Under the pieces are notes generated by a model. It was not told the origin of the DNA. It worked only from the letters and a program-made list of their open reading frames with translations, and ran no database searches. 59,361 nucleotides of DNA from Roseburia sp. CAG:10041_57 (GTDB lineage Bacteria; Bacillota; Clostridia; Lachnospirales; Lachnospiraceae), in NCBI GenBank assembly GCA_001916965.1, contig MNTL01000063.1:1-59361 (forward strand). Direction: 5' to 3'. Positions 42,561 to 51,739 of this stretch are shown in pieces; positions within the stretch are counted from its first letter, which is position 1; each line of letters opens with the position of its first letter. Made by a program: the position numbers and the translations under genes.

Positions 42561-43352
42561 ATGAAAATTGAAAAAGTAAATGACCATCAGATTCGTTGTA
42601 CTCTTACCAAGGCAGATCTGGCAGATCGTGAGCTCAAGATCAGTGAGCTTGCTTATGGCACAGAGAAAGCCAAAAGCCTGTTTCGTGATATGATGCAGCA
42701 GGCATCCTATGAATTCGGATTTGATGCAGAAGATATACCGCTCATGATAGAAGCGATTCCCCTGAACTCCGAATGCATCGTGCTTGTGATCACCAAGGTT
42801 GAAGATCCTGAGGAACTGGATACACGATTCTCCAAGTTTGCACCTTCTGTACATGATACAGATAATGAAGACGATGAATCCGGAAACGGTCTGGATTCTG
42901 TTCTGCAGAGTCTCTCCGATGGTGCTGATGATGTTTTGGATCTGTTCAAGAAAATACATGATACCAAGCTCCCTGATACTGTGTCAGATACAGCTGCTGC
43001 CCCAGCCGATCATACCAAGTCCAATAAGGCTGCTGCACATTCTGTAAAACCCGCCGTATCATTAACAAGGATTTATTCCTTTGATTCCCTGAATCTGGTT
43101 GCGAGACTGGCACATGTATTGATCCGGCATTACAATGGTAAGAATTCTTTATATAAGAATGACAAGGAATCCACCTATATGCTGGTGGTTACACAGTCCG
43201 ATCACACACCGGAAGAATTCAACAAGATCTGCAATATGCTCTCTGAGTATGGCAATCCTGAGAAATTCGTCTCTGCAAGCGAAGCTTACATGGAAGAACA
43301 TTTTGAGCCAGTGATCATAGATAAGGCAATTCAGGCTTTATCACTGTGCTAG
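42561..43352 (+). CDS. mecA: MecA-type Clp adaptor
   Basis: 263 residues. MecA proteins bring substrates to ClpC-ClpP. The N-terminal domain (MKIEKVNDHQIRCTLTKADL...ELAYGTEKAKSLFRDMM) binds targets and the C-terminal domain (IYSFDSLNLVARLAHVL, YMLVV, CNMLSEYG) binds ClpC. Between them is a long acidic and Ala/Ser-rich linker. The start lies after GAGGATGTGATATT. Monocistronic; ends in a strong terminator. Confidence 0.88.
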   Translation: MKIEKVNDHQIRCTLTKADLADRELKISELAYGTEKAKSLFRDMMQQASYEFGFDAEDIPLMIEAIPLNSECIVLVITKVEDPEELDTRFSKFAPSVHDTDNEDDESGNGLDSVLQSLSDGADDVLDLFKKIHDTKLPDTVSDTAAAPADHTKSNKAAAHSVKPAVSLTRIYSFDSLNLVARLAHVLIRHYNGKNSLYKNDKESTYMLVVTQSDHTPEEFNKICNMLSEYGNPEKFVSASEAYMEEHFEPVIIDKAIQALSLC

Positions 43353-43380
43353 TATATTTTCTATATTTCAATTACAACAA

Positions 43381-43415
43381 AAAGGCTGTGACGAAATTCG
43401 TCACAGCCACTTTTT
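43381..43415. terminator. bidirectional terminator, mecA / DUF1858
   Basis: Perfect 11-bp stem ggctgtgacga / tcgtcacagcc with a 3-base loop, flanked by A-run left and TTTTTT right. Confidence 0.9.
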
Positions 43416-43426
43416 TGGCTTATCTA

Positions 43427-43624
43427 TTATTTGTCAAGCTCTGCAATCTCCTGCATAAGGGCATCGATATCCATTCCATGTACCATAGCAGCCTCTTCAA
43501 GAGACTCACCCTGTGCAGAAGGGCATCCCAGACAATGCATGCCTGCATTCATAAGAACAGGTGCGATTTCAGGCTTTGTTCTTAATATCTCACCAATTGT
43601 CATTTCTTTGGTAATTGTTGCCAT
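43427..43624 (-). CDS. DUF1858 domain protein
   Basis: 65 residues. Matches the DUF1858 family: MTIGEILRTKPEIAPVLMNAGMHCLGCPSAQGESLEEAA. The C-x2-C (HCLGC) with the helical repeat is typical; the family is often linked with hybrid-cluster or redox proteins, but the molecular role is not settled. AGGAGG is eight bases before the ATG. It converges on mecA. Confidence 0.9.
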   Translation of the reverse strand: MATITKEMTIGEILRTKPEIAPVLMNAGMHCLGCPSAQGESLEEAAMVHGMDIDALMQEIAELDK

Positions 43625-43798
43625 GCGTTTATCCTCCTATACTTTTAAATTCTTACGTACCCAAAAGTTACATTCGCATATCACTATAATACTTTATGGG
43701 AACAAAAGCAAGTACATCATTATTTTTAACAAAAATTTCATAATTTATAACCGATTGTATCTTATTAGATACTTTACTCATTTTTTATATTCAGGTGC

Positions 43799-43827
43799 TT
43801 GTAATTTACCCTTATATATATTAAAAT
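43799..43827 (+). promoter_or_regulatory. ferredoxin promoter
   Basis: TTGTAA (43799-43804), 17-base spacer, TAAAAT (43822-43827). A palindrome attgataa/ttatcaat (43835-43854) sits at the expected transcription start. Confidence 0.6.
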
Positions 43828-43897
43828 AGAATCAATTGATAAGTATTTATCAATCGGCTGTGAAACCATTTTTAATGATATAAGGAGGTATTTTATT

Positions 43898-44068
43898 ATG
43901 GCATACAAGATTTCTGACGCTTGTGTCTGTTGTGGAGCTTGTGAAGCTCAGTGTCCAGTAGGAGCTATCAGCATGGGTGATGGCAAATTCGAAATCGACG
44001 CAGACAAGTGCATCGACTGCGGTTCTTGCGCAGGTGCATGTCCTACAGGTTCTATCGACCAGGCTTAA
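43898..44068 (+). CDS. 2[4Fe-4S] ferredoxin
   Basis: 56 residues. Low-potential electron carrier of clostridial type. Two CxxCxxCxxxCP cluster motifs: CVCCGACEAQCP near the N-terminus and CIDCGSCAGACP near the C-terminus, in the pseudo-two-fold arrangement MAYKISDACVCCG...DADKCIDCG. AGGAGG lies nine bases before the ATG. Monocistronic with its own promoter and terminator. It would serve pyruvate:ferredoxin oxidoreductase, hydrogenase or Rnf-type complexes outside the window. Confidence 0.97.
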   Translation: MAYKISDACVCCGACEAQCPVGAISMGDGKFEIDADKCIDCGSCAGACPTGSIDQA

Positions 44069-44107
44069 TTGAACATTCCGTACATAACATATTATATGCA
44101 TGTACGC

Positions 44108-44142
44108 AAAAGACCTTAGATTTCATCATCTAAGGTCTTTTT
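44108..44142. terminator. bidirectional terminator, ferredoxin / merR
   Basis: Stem aaagaccttagat / atctaaggtcttt with a 6-base loop and T-runs on both strands. Confidence 0.9.
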
Positions 44143-44147
44143 ATGCA

Positions 44148-44915
44148 CTATTTTGCTTCTGCTTTTCTCCAGAGGCGAAATTCCTTTTTTACTTTGCTGT
44201 CTTCTTTCCTGCTGTTCTTCTTTCCACGATACTGTGTCAGAAGCTCGTCCACATGCTTATAGTGCTCTTCCTGCACTTTTCTGGTCTCCTCATTCCTTGC
44301 ATTCTCACGCTCTTCCAACAGTCTGAACTGATAATCAAGCTCTTTACACATATCACCTCTCAGATTCACAGAAAGATTGTCCAGAAGCTTTTCATTACTC
44401 TTTTCGACTGCATCCTGAATCATCTTCTGTAACAGATACTGCATCCTCACATATTTATCTTCTTTCTCTTCCAGCAATCTTGCGCTCTCCTTCATTTTTA
44501 ATGCAATCTGCTGTTTCTCTGCAGGTGTTACTTTTTTCTCTCTCACTTCGATCATATGATTTTCCTTCCAATTGGTCTGTTCTGCCGGTCTTAACTGTAT
44601 GACTTTCATTTCCCCATTCTTGCTGATTTTGGTCAAATGCTTCTGTGCAAAAGGATTTCCTTCCTTCATATCTTCTTGTTCCTCCTTATCACTATCCAGG
44701 ATCATCTTCACCGCTTTCAACTGTAGTCCCTGGTCTTTGAGCTTTTTGACTGTAATAAATGTGTCTATGTCCTCCTGTGTATAGATACGATGCCCCTGCT
44801 CGTTGCGTTTAATCGGTAATCGCAGCTCCTCTTCCCAGTATCTCAATACATGTGATTCCACATGTACCTCTTTTGCAGCCTCATTGATCAGATAATTCTT
44901 TTCTTTGACCATCAT
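44148..44915 (-). CDS. MerR-family DNA-binding protein with coiled-coil tail
   Basis: 255 residues. N-terminal winged helix of MerR type (residues 5-75: YLINEAAKEVHVESHVLRYWEEEL, GHRIYTQEDIDTFITVKKLKDQGL). The rest is Glu/Lys-rich predicted coiled coil without a sensor domain, ending in a very basic tail (KNSRKEDSKVKKEFRLWRKAEAK). Such proteins can be chromosome-organising or developmental factors (RacA-like), but this is only a resemblance. Two consecutive ATGs; GGAGG lies six bases before the first. Confidence 0.85.
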   Translation of the reverse strand: MMVKEKNYLINEAAKEVHVESHVLRYWEEELRLPIKRNEQGHRIYTQEDIDTFITVKKLKDQGLQLKAVKMILDSDKEEQEDMKEGNPFAQKHLTKISKNGEMKVIQLRPAEQTNWKENHMIEVREKKVTPAEKQQIALKMKESARLLEEKEDKYVRMQYLLQKMIQDAVEKSNEKLLDNLSVNLRGDMCKELDYQFRLLEERENARNEETRKVQEEHYKHVDELLTQYRGKKNSRKEDSKVKKEFRLWRKAEAK

Positions 44916-44939
44916 TTCCGTCCTCCTGCTTTCTATTAA

Positions 44940-44978
44940 AATAATAAAAGAGAATAAGACTCCAAGCCTTACTCTCTT
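44940..44978 (-). terminator. dnaB terminator
   Basis: Minus strand stem AAGAGAGTAAG / CTTATTCTCTT followed by a T-rich tail; 17 bases past the dnaB stop codon. Confidence 0.8.
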
Positions 44979-44995
44979 CTGTGTTTTCCTATCAT

Positions 44996-46342
44996 TTACA
45001 TAGGTTCTTTTGCAAGATTTGCGAACTGCGTATAATCAGGCAGCCAGGCAAGATTTACAGTACCTATTGCACCGTTTCTCTGCTTAGCCAGAATGATCTC
45101 AGCCACATTCTTTATCTCAGTATCTTTATTATAATAATCATCACGGTATATGAACATTACCACGTCGGCATCCTGCTCAATCGCTCCGGATTCACGCAAG
45201 TCTGATAACATAGGTCTGTGATCCGGTCTCTGTTCTACAGCTCGTGAAAGCTGCGACAGCGCAATTACCGGCACATGCAGTTCTCTCGCCAGCGCTTTCA
45301 GGGAACGTGATATATCTGATATTTCCTGCTGTCTGGATTCTGATCTGCCAGAGCCGGACATCAGCTGCAGATAGTCAATAATAATCATTTGCAGATCGTA
45401 TTCCAGCTTGAATTTACGACATTTGGAACGCAGTTCACCAATACTGATACCCGGTGTATCATCTATCAGGAGCTTGGATTTACCTATAATATCCGCACTC
45501 TCTATCAGACGCTCCCATTCATCATCCTTCATATTACCTGTTCTGATTGCCTGGGAGTTTACTTTGGATTCCAGAGATAACAGACGGTTTACCAGCTGCT
45601 CCTTTGACATTTCCAGGGAGAATATGGCAACAGCCTTATTGTCTTTGAAAGCTACATGCTGCGCGATATTCAGGACAAAAGCCGTTTTACCCATAGAAGG
45701 TCTTGCCGCAACAAGAATCAGGTCTGAAGGCTGGAAGCCTGCTGTCTTATAATCCAGATCAATGAAACCTGACGCAATACCGGTTACAGCTCCTTTCTGC
45801 TTGGAAGCTTCCTCAATCATGTTCATTGCGTTCATTACGACCTGTCTGATGGGGACGAAATCTCCGTTATTACGTTTCTGCGCTATATCAAAGACTTTCT
45901 TCTCTGTCTCTTCTAACAGAACTTCCAGAGTTTCCTTCTGGCTATAACAATTATTGGCAATTTCCTCATTGACCTTGATCAGTTTTCTTAATACGGACTT
46001 CTCAGCAACAATATTGGCATAATACTTGATATTCGCTGATGTAGGAACCGTGTCCATGATATCACGGATATATTCCAGACTGTAGATTTCCGGCGGAACT
46101 GCCTTTTCCTTTAGACGATCCTGCAGTGTAATCAGGTCTACCGGCTTTCCTTCATCATTAAGCTCCACCATGGTATCAAAGAGGATTCCATACTGTTTTC
46201 CATAGAAATCTTCGCCGTTAATCTGCTCGCTGGCAATTGTAATCGCCTCACGATCCATCAGCATAGCGCCAATGACTGACTGCTCTGCTTCAATGCTATG
46301 CGGCAATACGCGCTTGAGTACTGCCTCATCCATATCTGCCAT
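44996..46342 (-). CDS. dnaB: replicative DNA helicase
   Basis: 448 residues. Hexameric helicase that unwinds DNA at the fork. N-terminal domain VLPHSIEAEQSVIGAMLMD, Walker A AARPSMGKTAFVLN, Walker B MIIIDYLQLM, and the LSQLSRAVEQRPDHRPMLSDLRESGAIEQDAD block are complete. No intein. Follows rplI by 13 bases in the gdpP-rplI-dnaB cluster common in Firmicutes. Confidence 0.97.
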   Translation of the reverse strand: MADMDEAVLKRVLPHSIEAEQSVIGAMLMDREAITIASEQINGEDFYGKQYGILFDTMVELNDEGKPVDLITLQDRLKEKAVPPEIYSLEYIRDIMDTVPTSANIKYYANIVAEKSVLRKLIKVNEEIANNCYSQKETLEVLLEETEKKVFDIAQKRNNGDFVPIRQVVMNAMNMIEEASKQKGAVTGIASGFIDLDYKTAGFQPSDLILVAARPSMGKTAFVLNIAQHVAFKDNKAVAIFSLEMSKEQLVNRLLSLESKVNSQAIRTGNMKDDEWERLIESADIIGKSKLLIDDTPGISIGELRSKCRKFKLEYDLQMIIIDYLQLMSGSGRSESRQQEISDISRSLKALARELHVPVIALSQLSRAVEQRPDHRPMLSDLRESGAIEQDADVVMFIYRDDYYNKDTEIKNVAEIILAKQRNGAIGTVNLAWLPDYTQFANLAKEPM

Positions 46343-46355
46343 AGCATGTCCTCCT

Positions 46356-46802
46356 TTATACGCTTTCTACTTTTACGCGAAGTGTTGCACTTACCTTTGG
46401 ATGAAGCTTTACAGTCACTTCATAAGTACCGATTGCCTTAATTGCTTCCGGCATCTGTAATTTCTTTTTATCAATTTCCTTACCATACTGCTCTTTCACA
46501 GCTGTTACAATTTCCTTAGAAGAGATAGAACCAAATGTCTTACCGCCTTCACCGGACTTTAAGCCTACCTTGACCAGCATCTCTTCCACTTCCTTGGAGA
46601 AAGCTACCGCTGCATCGTACTGTTCTTTTGCCAGTTTTGCTTCATTTGCTTTCTGAAGCTTAAGATTGTTCATATTTGCACTGTTCGCTTCTACTCCCAG
46701 TTTCTTAGGCAGAATAAAGTTTCTTGCGTATCCTTCGCTCAACTCCACCATATCGCCTTTTTTACCAACGGATTTTACATCCTGTAATAAAATAACCTTC
46801 AT
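46356..46802 (-). CDS. rplI: 50S ribosomal protein L9
   Basis: 148 residues. N-terminal MKVILLQDVKSVGKKGDMVELSEGYARNFILPKKLG is the L9 rRNA-binding domain, followed by the long helix and C-terminal domain (GGKTFGSISSKEI). The ATG overlaps the gdpP stop (TAATG), so translation is coupled. Confidence 0.97.
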   Translation of the reverse strand: MKVILLQDVKSVGKKGDMVELSEGYARNFILPKKLGVEANSANMNNLKLQKANEAKLAKEQYDAAVAFSKEVEEMLVKVGLKSGEGGKTFGSISSKEIVTAVKEQYGKEIDKKKLQMPEAIKAIGTYEVTVKLHPKVSATLRVKVESV

Positions 46803-48844
46803 TATATTGCACCCTCTTGTAACATAGTATTAATTGTTTCTTTAATGATTTCTGCTGCCTGCGCTGCACTCACATCTTCAAGCTGTGCACCGGCAATATT
46901 CATATGACCGCCACCGCCCAGTCTCTCCATAATGATCTGTACATTGACTTCGTCTATGGAACGGGCTGATATATAGATACGGTTCTGATAGTCTGTCGTT
47001 ACAAAGCTCGCCTTGATTCCATTGATATTGAGTAATTCATTGGCAGCCTGCGCGCCTACTACTGTAGGGCTCTCCAGTCCATCCGCAGGACAGTTGGAGA
47101 TTGCATATGCATTCTTATATATCTCGGCATTGCGTACTGCCTCTGCCTTCGCCTTATATTCCTTCGCATCATCACGGAACATCTTGCGGACTCTGGTCAC
47201 ATCTGCACCACATCTGCGCAGGAAAGCAGCAGCCTCAAATGTTCTGACGCCTGTCTTGGCTGTGAAATTATTGGTATCTATAATAATACCTGAATACATG
47301 CAGTCTGCTTCATTAGAACGTACCTTTACATTACCGCCTACATACTGCAGAACCTCTGCAACCATTTCACAGGTACTGGAAGCATACGGCTCCACGTAGG
47401 AAAGTGTGGCATTCTCAATGACTTCGCTTCCCTGTCTGTGATGATCCAGTACAACTACTGTCTTACATTCCTTGATCAGATCAGGGCACTCCGTAATACT
47501 TGGCTTGTTTACATCCACTACCGCCAGTACAGTATTGTTTCCGGCCAGTTCTAATGCCTGGGAACTGTTGATGATAAAATCATCCCCATAGATGCCCTTA
47601 TCCCTGAAAAGCTCCAGAAGGGGCTTTACGCTTGCCATGGACTCATTAATGACAATATGTGCCTTTTTATCCATTGCCCTGGCAATACAGCTGATTCCCA
47701 CTGCAGCACCAATGGCATCTGCGTCAGGCAGACGGTGCCCCATAATAAGAACTCTGTCCTTTGTAGCAATAATCTCCTGCAAAGCCTGTGCCTTGACACG
47801 GGCTTTTACACGGGTATTCTTCTCTACCTGCTGGCTCTTGCCACCATAATATACAATAGACTGTGGTGTCTTGATTACAGCCTGGTCTCCGCCTCGCCCA
47901 AGTGCAAGGTCAATTGCGGTTCTTGCATATTCACAGTTCTGCATGTAGGTAGAAGAATCCAGACCCATGCCGATGCTTGCCGTTACCGCCATTTCATTTC
48001 CGATATTTACAGTCTTGATTTCCTCCAGAATATCAAATCTGGCTTCTTTCATGGCAAGTAAGGCTTCTTTTTTCAAAATGACCAGATATTTGTCTTTTTC
48101 CGTCTTACGGACAATACCGTCCAGAGACGCAATGTATTTGTTCACTTTACGGTCGATCAGTGCAATAAGTAGTGAACGTCTTACATCTTCAACGCTTTCC
48201 AATGCCTCATCATAGTTATCCAGATAGATGAATCCTACCACAAGACTCTGGGAATCAATCTGTCTAAGCGCAGTCTTCAATGCCGTTTCATCAAAGAAAT
48301 ACGCCGCGATCAGATAACCGTTATATTCATCATTTTCCAGTACATCACTGTTATCCAGTACCTCCTGGACAGAGATTCGCTTCATTTTGAGCGTATACTC
48401 TTTCTCTTCAAAAGAGATTTCAAATTCTGCTGCATCCTCAAATCTCAGCTTGTCCTTCGTAATACTTGGGAAAAGCGTCGTGATAGACTTACGGTATCCC
48501 TTTTCCTTATGTACGACCTGTTCAAAAGCAATATTGGTCCAGATAATCCTGCCATCCTCATCCATCAATACATGAGGCAATTCCAGATCTCTTAATAACT
48601 TACGCTGTATCTGTCCATATTGCGTGGCAAAGCTGATAAACTCATTCATAATAATCGGCTTATTATAATAGAGAAGAATCAGCATCACAATAAAATATAC
48701 AACCAGAAAAGCACTGACAATAACACCGGCTCCTATATCCAGAAAATAAATTCCAATATTCACGCCGGCTAAAACCGCCCCAAGAACCAGGGCCGCCTCC
48801 AAATATGCCTTCAGACGTCCCTTCAGCCTAATTCTCTGTTTCAT
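46802..48844 (-). CDS. gdpP: cyclic-di-AMP phosphodiesterase GdpP
   Basis: 680 residues. Degrades c-di-AMP at the membrane. Two N-terminal membrane helices (about 13-55), a degenerate PAS domain, a divergent GGDEF domain (GMGLDSSTYMQNCEYARTAIDLALGRGGDQAVI), then DHH-DHHA1: GHRLPDADAIGAAVG, VVVLDHHRQG, and the GGGGHMNIAGAQ motif near the end. The metal ligands of the DHH domain are present. AAAGAGG before the ATG. First gene of the rplI-dnaB run. Confidence 0.95.
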   Translation of the reverse strand: MKQRIRLKGRLKAYLEAALVLGAVLAGVNIGIYFLDIGAGVIVSAFLVVYFIVMLILLYYNKPIIMNEFISFATQYGQIQRKLLRDLELPHVLMDEDGRIIWTNIAFEQVVHKEKGYRKSITTLFPSITKDKLRFEDAAEFEISFEEKEYTLKMKRISVQEVLDNSDVLENDEYNGYLIAAYFFDETALKTALRQIDSQSLVVGFIYLDNYDEALESVEDVRRSLLIALIDRKVNKYIASLDGIVRKTEKDKYLVILKKEALLAMKEARFDILEEIKTVNIGNEMAVTASIGMGLDSSTYMQNCEYARTAIDLALGRGGDQAVIKTPQSIVYYGGKSQQVEKNTRVKARVKAQALQEIIATKDRVLIMGHRLPDADAIGAAVGISCIARAMDKKAHIVINESMASVKPLLELFRDKGIYGDDFIINSSQALELAGNNTVLAVVDVNKPSITECPDLIKECKTVVVLDHHRQGSEVIENATLSYVEPYASSTCEMVAEVLQYVGGNVKVRSNEADCMYSGIIIDTNNFTAKTGVRTFEAAAFLRRCGADVTRVRKMFRDDAKEYKAKAEAVRNAEIYKNAYAISNCPADGLESPTVVGAQAANELLNINGIKASFVTTDYQNRIYISARSIDEVNVQIIMERLGGGGHMNIAGAQLEDVSAAQAAEIIKETINTMLQEGAI

Positions 48845-48902
48845 GCATAATACCTCTTTAGACTGTTCAAATAGTTACTGATTTATATAATCATGTAGCT
48901 TT

Positions 48903-48908
48903 AGTATA
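48903..48908 (-). promoter_or_regulatory. gdpP promoter -10
   Basis: Minus strand extended -10 TGGTATACT; no good -35. Located about 60 bases before the start codon. Confidence 0.5.
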
Positions 48909-48968
48909 CCATTATTCCCCTCAAAGCGCTATAGCTTATTTTGTCGCTTAATGATAGAAAAAGCACCT

Positions 48969-50204
48969 TTACTGCGCATAAACATAAATAATCTGTTTGA
49001 GGATCTCAACGATCTTTTCCATATCTTCCATGCAGGCAAATTCGTTTCTTCCGTGATGGCCTTCTGAACCGGTACACAGATTCGGACACAGCAGACCTTC
49101 ATAGGATAATCTTGCGCCATCTGTGCCGCCTCTGATAGGAGAAACCTTCGGTGTTACCCCAGCCTTTAACATTGCTTCTTTCAGATTGTCCACAACATGC
49201 ATTTCTTTCTCGATCATTTCCTTCATGTTATGATAAGAGTCCTTAATCTCTACTTCAAAAATTGTCTCACCATATACTTTATTCAGCTTCTCTGCAGCCT
49301 GGGCAATTACTTCTTTTCTCTTCTCAAAAATAGCTCTGTCGTGGTCACGAATGATAAAATCAACGGTAGCCTCCTCAACAGTACCCTTGATATCTGTTAC
49401 ATGATAGAAGCCTTCATAGCCTTCTGTACACTCAGGGCACTCCTTATCCGGCAGCATGGATATAAATTCATAAGCCAGCTTAATGGCATTCTTCATAACG
49501 TTCTTGGCAGTTCCCGGATGAACGCTCTTGCCGTGTACGGTTACTCTTGCAGAAGCAGCATGGAAGCACTCATAGCTCATATCACCTAATTCGCCACCAT
49601 CTACTGTATACGCATAATCTGCGCCAAAGCCCTTAATATCAAAATACTCTACACCGTTTCCAACTTCTTCATCCGGTGTAAATCCAATACAGATTTTGCC
49701 ATGCTTTACTTCAGGATGAGAAAGGAAATACTCTGCCATGGTCATAATCTCAGCCACACCAGCCTTATCATCACCACCCAGAAGAGTCGTACCATCTGTA
49801 ACAATCAGAGTCTTGCCCTTGCAGTCCTTTAACATCGGGAAATCATGTACATGTGTTACAATATGCTTCTCTTCATTTAATACAATATCTTCGCCATCAT
49901 AATTCTCAATAAAACGTGGCTTGACATTTGTTCCACTTACCGCATCAGAAGTATCCATATGTGCAATAAAGCCAATTGCAGGTACTTCTTTATCAAGGTT
50001 TGATGGAATCACTGCATAGACATAGCTGTGTTCCTCATCATAACGCACCTGACTTGCTCCCATTTCCTTTAATTCCTGATATAATACCAGCGCCAGATCT
50101 CTCTGTTTTTCTGTAGAGGGTACTTTATCTGATAATTCTTCACGGGACTGTGTATCAATCTTTACATATTTTATAAACTTCTCTGCTACTACCGGCAATT
50201 TCAT
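48969..50204 (-). CDS. pepT: peptidase T (tripeptide aminopeptidase)
   Basis: 411 residues. Zn-dependent M20 peptidase that hydrolyses tripeptides. Metal ligands: H in FIAHMDTSDA, D in GDDKAG, EE in FTPDEEVG, D in TVDGGELGD, and H in GSEGHHGRNEFA. Together with the Opp importer it can supply amino acids from peptides. Own promoter at 50288-50316. Confidence 0.95.
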   Translation of the reverse strand: MKLPVVAEKFIKYVKIDTQSREELSDKVPSTEKQRDLALVLYQELKEMGASQVRYDEEHSYVYAVIPSNLDKEVPAIGFIAHMDTSDAVSGTNVKPRFIENYDGEDIVLNEEKHIVTHVHDFPMLKDCKGKTLIVTDGTTLLGGDDKAGVAEIMTMAEYFLSHPEVKHGKICIGFTPDEEVGNGVEYFDIKGFGADYAYTVDGGELGDMSYECFHAASARVTVHGKSVHPGTAKNVMKNAIKLAYEFISMLPDKECPECTEGYEGFYHVTDIKGTVEEATVDFIIRDHDRAIFEKRKEVIAQAAEKLNKVYGETIFEVEIKDSYHNMKEMIEKEMHVVDNLKEAMLKAGVTPKVSPIRGGTDGARLSYEGLLCPNLCTGSEGHHGRNEFACMEDMEKIVEILKQIIYVYAQ

Positions 50205-50287
50205 TTTAAATCCTCATTTCTGCGCACATATTCATGCATCTGTCCTGTTTGTATCAAGTGCGCCGGACACAAACCTTACCACTTCCC

Positions 50288-50316
50288 ATTATAGCACAAA
50301 TACCTGTTCCTGCGAA
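50288..50316 (-). promoter_or_regulatory. pepT promoter
   Basis: Minus strand TTCGCA (50311-50316), 17-base spacer, TATAAT (50288-50293). It abuts the rpsR terminator. Confidence 0.65.
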
Positions 50317-50352
50317 CAAAAAAACTGCCACTACATATGTAATGGCAGTTCT
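50317..50352 (-). terminator. rpsF-ssb-rpsR terminator
   Basis: Minus strand stem ACTGCCATTACAT / ATGTAGTGGCAGT followed by seven T, just past the rpsR stop codon. Confidence 0.9.
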
Positions 50353-50361
50353 TATTAATCA

Positions 50362-50625
50362 TTAATCAATTGTGTAAGGCATTAAAGCTAAGTGACGTGC
50401 ACGCTTAATAGCTACAGTCAGAGCTCTCTGATGCTTTGCGCAGTTGCCTGTGATTCTTCTAGGAAGAATCTTACCTCTTTCGGATACGTATCTCTTTAAT
50501 TTAGCTGTATCTTTGTAATCAATTACATTGTCCTTGCCACAAAAAACACAAACCTTTTTTCTTCTACGGATTCCGCCTCTTCTCTTCATAGGAGAATCAG
50601 CCTTTTCAGTCTTATTAAAAGCCAT
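50362..50625 (-). CDS. rpsR: 30S ribosomal protein S18
   Basis: 87 residues. RRKKVCVFCGKDNVIDYKDTAKLKRYVSERGKILPRRITGNCAKHQR is the S18 core. This copy keeps the C-x2-C and C residues, i.e. the cysteine-containing (C+, potentially Zn-binding) form. The ATG at 50625 has AGGAGG nine bases upstream; a longer frame starts in the ribosome site and is not used. Confidence 0.97.
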   Translation of the reverse strand: MAFNKTEKADSPMKRRGGIRRRKKVCVFCGKDNVIDYKDTAKLKRYVSERGKILPRRITGNCAKHQRALTVAIKRARHLALMPYTID

Positions 50626-50667
50626 TGTGAAAAGCCTCCTTATCATCTTATTTTAAAAATCGGACTA

Positions 50668-51123
50668 TTAGTTAAATGGTAATTCTTCGTCAATGCCGTC
50701 TGGGATGTTCATAAAGCCATCACCTGCTGCTGGAGCGGGTGCGCTATTATTGCCTGCTGCAAATCCGCCACCATTAAATCCACCTTCGTTACCAGTAGAA
50801 GCATTCTTACTCTCGGCAAATTCAATCTCTTCCACCATAACGCGGACACTGTATACCATCTGTCCGTCCTTATTGGTGTAGTTATCATTCTGAATTCTTC
50901 CTGTAGTCAGAATCTTAACGCCCTTACGTAAATAACGTTCAATAAATTCTGCCTGCTTACCAAATGCAGTACAGTTAAAGAAATCTGCGTCTGGTTCGCC
51001 CTCACGCTTGAATCTTCTGTCTACTGCGATGGAAAAACGTGCGACTGCTGTAGGATTAGCTCCCTGTGAATATCTCACTTCCGGATCTCTTGTTAAACGT
51101 CCCATAAGAATTACTTTATTCAT
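50668..51123 (-). CDS. ssb: single-stranded DNA-binding protein
   Basis: 151 residues. OB fold MNKVILMGRLTRDPEVRY...FNCTAFGKQAEFIERYLRKG, a Gly/Asn/Pro-rich linker, and the acidic tip ...GIDEELPFN that recruits partner proteins. Between rpsF and rpsR, the usual Firmicute order. Confidence 0.97.
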   Translation of the reverse strand: MNKVILMGRLTRDPEVRYSQGANPTAVARFSIAVDRRFKREGEPDADFFNCTAFGKQAEFIERYLRKGVKILTTGRIQNDNYTNKDGQMVYSVRVMVEEIEFAESKNASTGNEGGFNGGGFAAGNNSAPAPAAGDGFMNIPDGIDEELPFN

Positions 51124-51145
51124 TGTTATATTTCTCGCTTTCTAT

Positions 51146-51436
51146 CTATGCCTCGTCCTGTCTTACGCACAAATATCTAACAACGTTCTCAATGATACGA
51201 ACTCTTGACTCAACTTCAGCAGGAACTGTTGAAGCACCTTCGAACTGAATGAAGTAGTAGTAAGCTTCTCTCATCTTCTGAACTTCGTATGCAAGTCTCT
51301 TCTGACCCCACTCATCAACGTTGGTAATGTTACCACCATTTGTTGTAATGATGTCTTTTACCTTCTCGATGACCGCTGCTCTCTCGTCGTTTTCAATCTT
51401 AGCGCTAACAACAACGGCTAATTCATATTTGTTCAT
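51146..51436 (-). CDS. rpsF: 30S ribosomal protein S6
   Basis: 96 residues. MNKYELAVVVSAKIENDERAAVIEKVK and WGQKRLAYEVQKMREAYYYFIQFEG match S6, which pairs with S18 in the ribosome. AGGAGG upstream; the leader contains a cttctt/aagaag hairpin, but I could not confirm the known S6:S18 autoregulatory motif. Confidence 0.96.
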   Translation of the reverse strand: MNKYELAVVVSAKIENDERAAVIEKVKDIITTNGGNITNVDEWGQKRLAYEVQKMREAYYYFIQFEGASTVPAEVESRVRIIENVVRYLCVRQDEA

Positions 51437-51508
51437 CTTGTTACCTCCTTTTGGTCTCTGGCCTCTTCTTTATGAAGAAGCAAGGATTTTTATATATCAC
51501 AGAGGTTT

Positions 51509-51537
51509 ATGATATCATATCTTTTATTGTTTTTCAA
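51509..51537 (-). promoter_or_regulatory. rpsF operon promoter
   Basis: Minus strand TTGAAA (51532-51537), 17-base spacer, TATCAT (51509-51514). The -35 lies within the last codons of the DUF951 gene. Confidence 0.6.
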
Positions 51538-51715
51538 CTTTTTTTTGCAAATCTCTGGTATTTTTTTCAACCAGACGTCTGGCTATCATGATCTGATGCC
51601 CACATCCCATACATTTCAGACGAAAATCAGCGCCTACACGCAATATTTCCCACTCGTTGCTGCCGCAGGGATGCTGCTTTTTTAATTTTACAATATCTCC
51701 AACCTCGTAATTCAT
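51524..51715 (-). CDS. DUF951 family protein
   Basis: 63 residues. Matches the DUF951 family: VGDIVKLKKQHPCGSNEWEILRVGADFRLKCMGCGHQIMIARRLVEK. The small beta domain with CMGC and conserved HPCGS is often found near rpsF in Firmicutes. Nucleic-acid binding is suspected in the family but not shown. Confidence 0.92.
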   Translation of the reverse strand: MNYEVGDIVKLKKQHPCGSNEWEILRVGADFRLKCMGCGHQIMIARRLVEKNTRDLQKKVEKQ

Positions 51716-51739
51716 CTATATTAAACCTTTCATTTCCTT

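Noticed and set aside
51437..51500. S6:S18 autoregulatory RNA in the rpsF leader
   Set aside because: A small hairpin is present but I could not find the expected CCG bulge arrangement, so the motif is not claimed.
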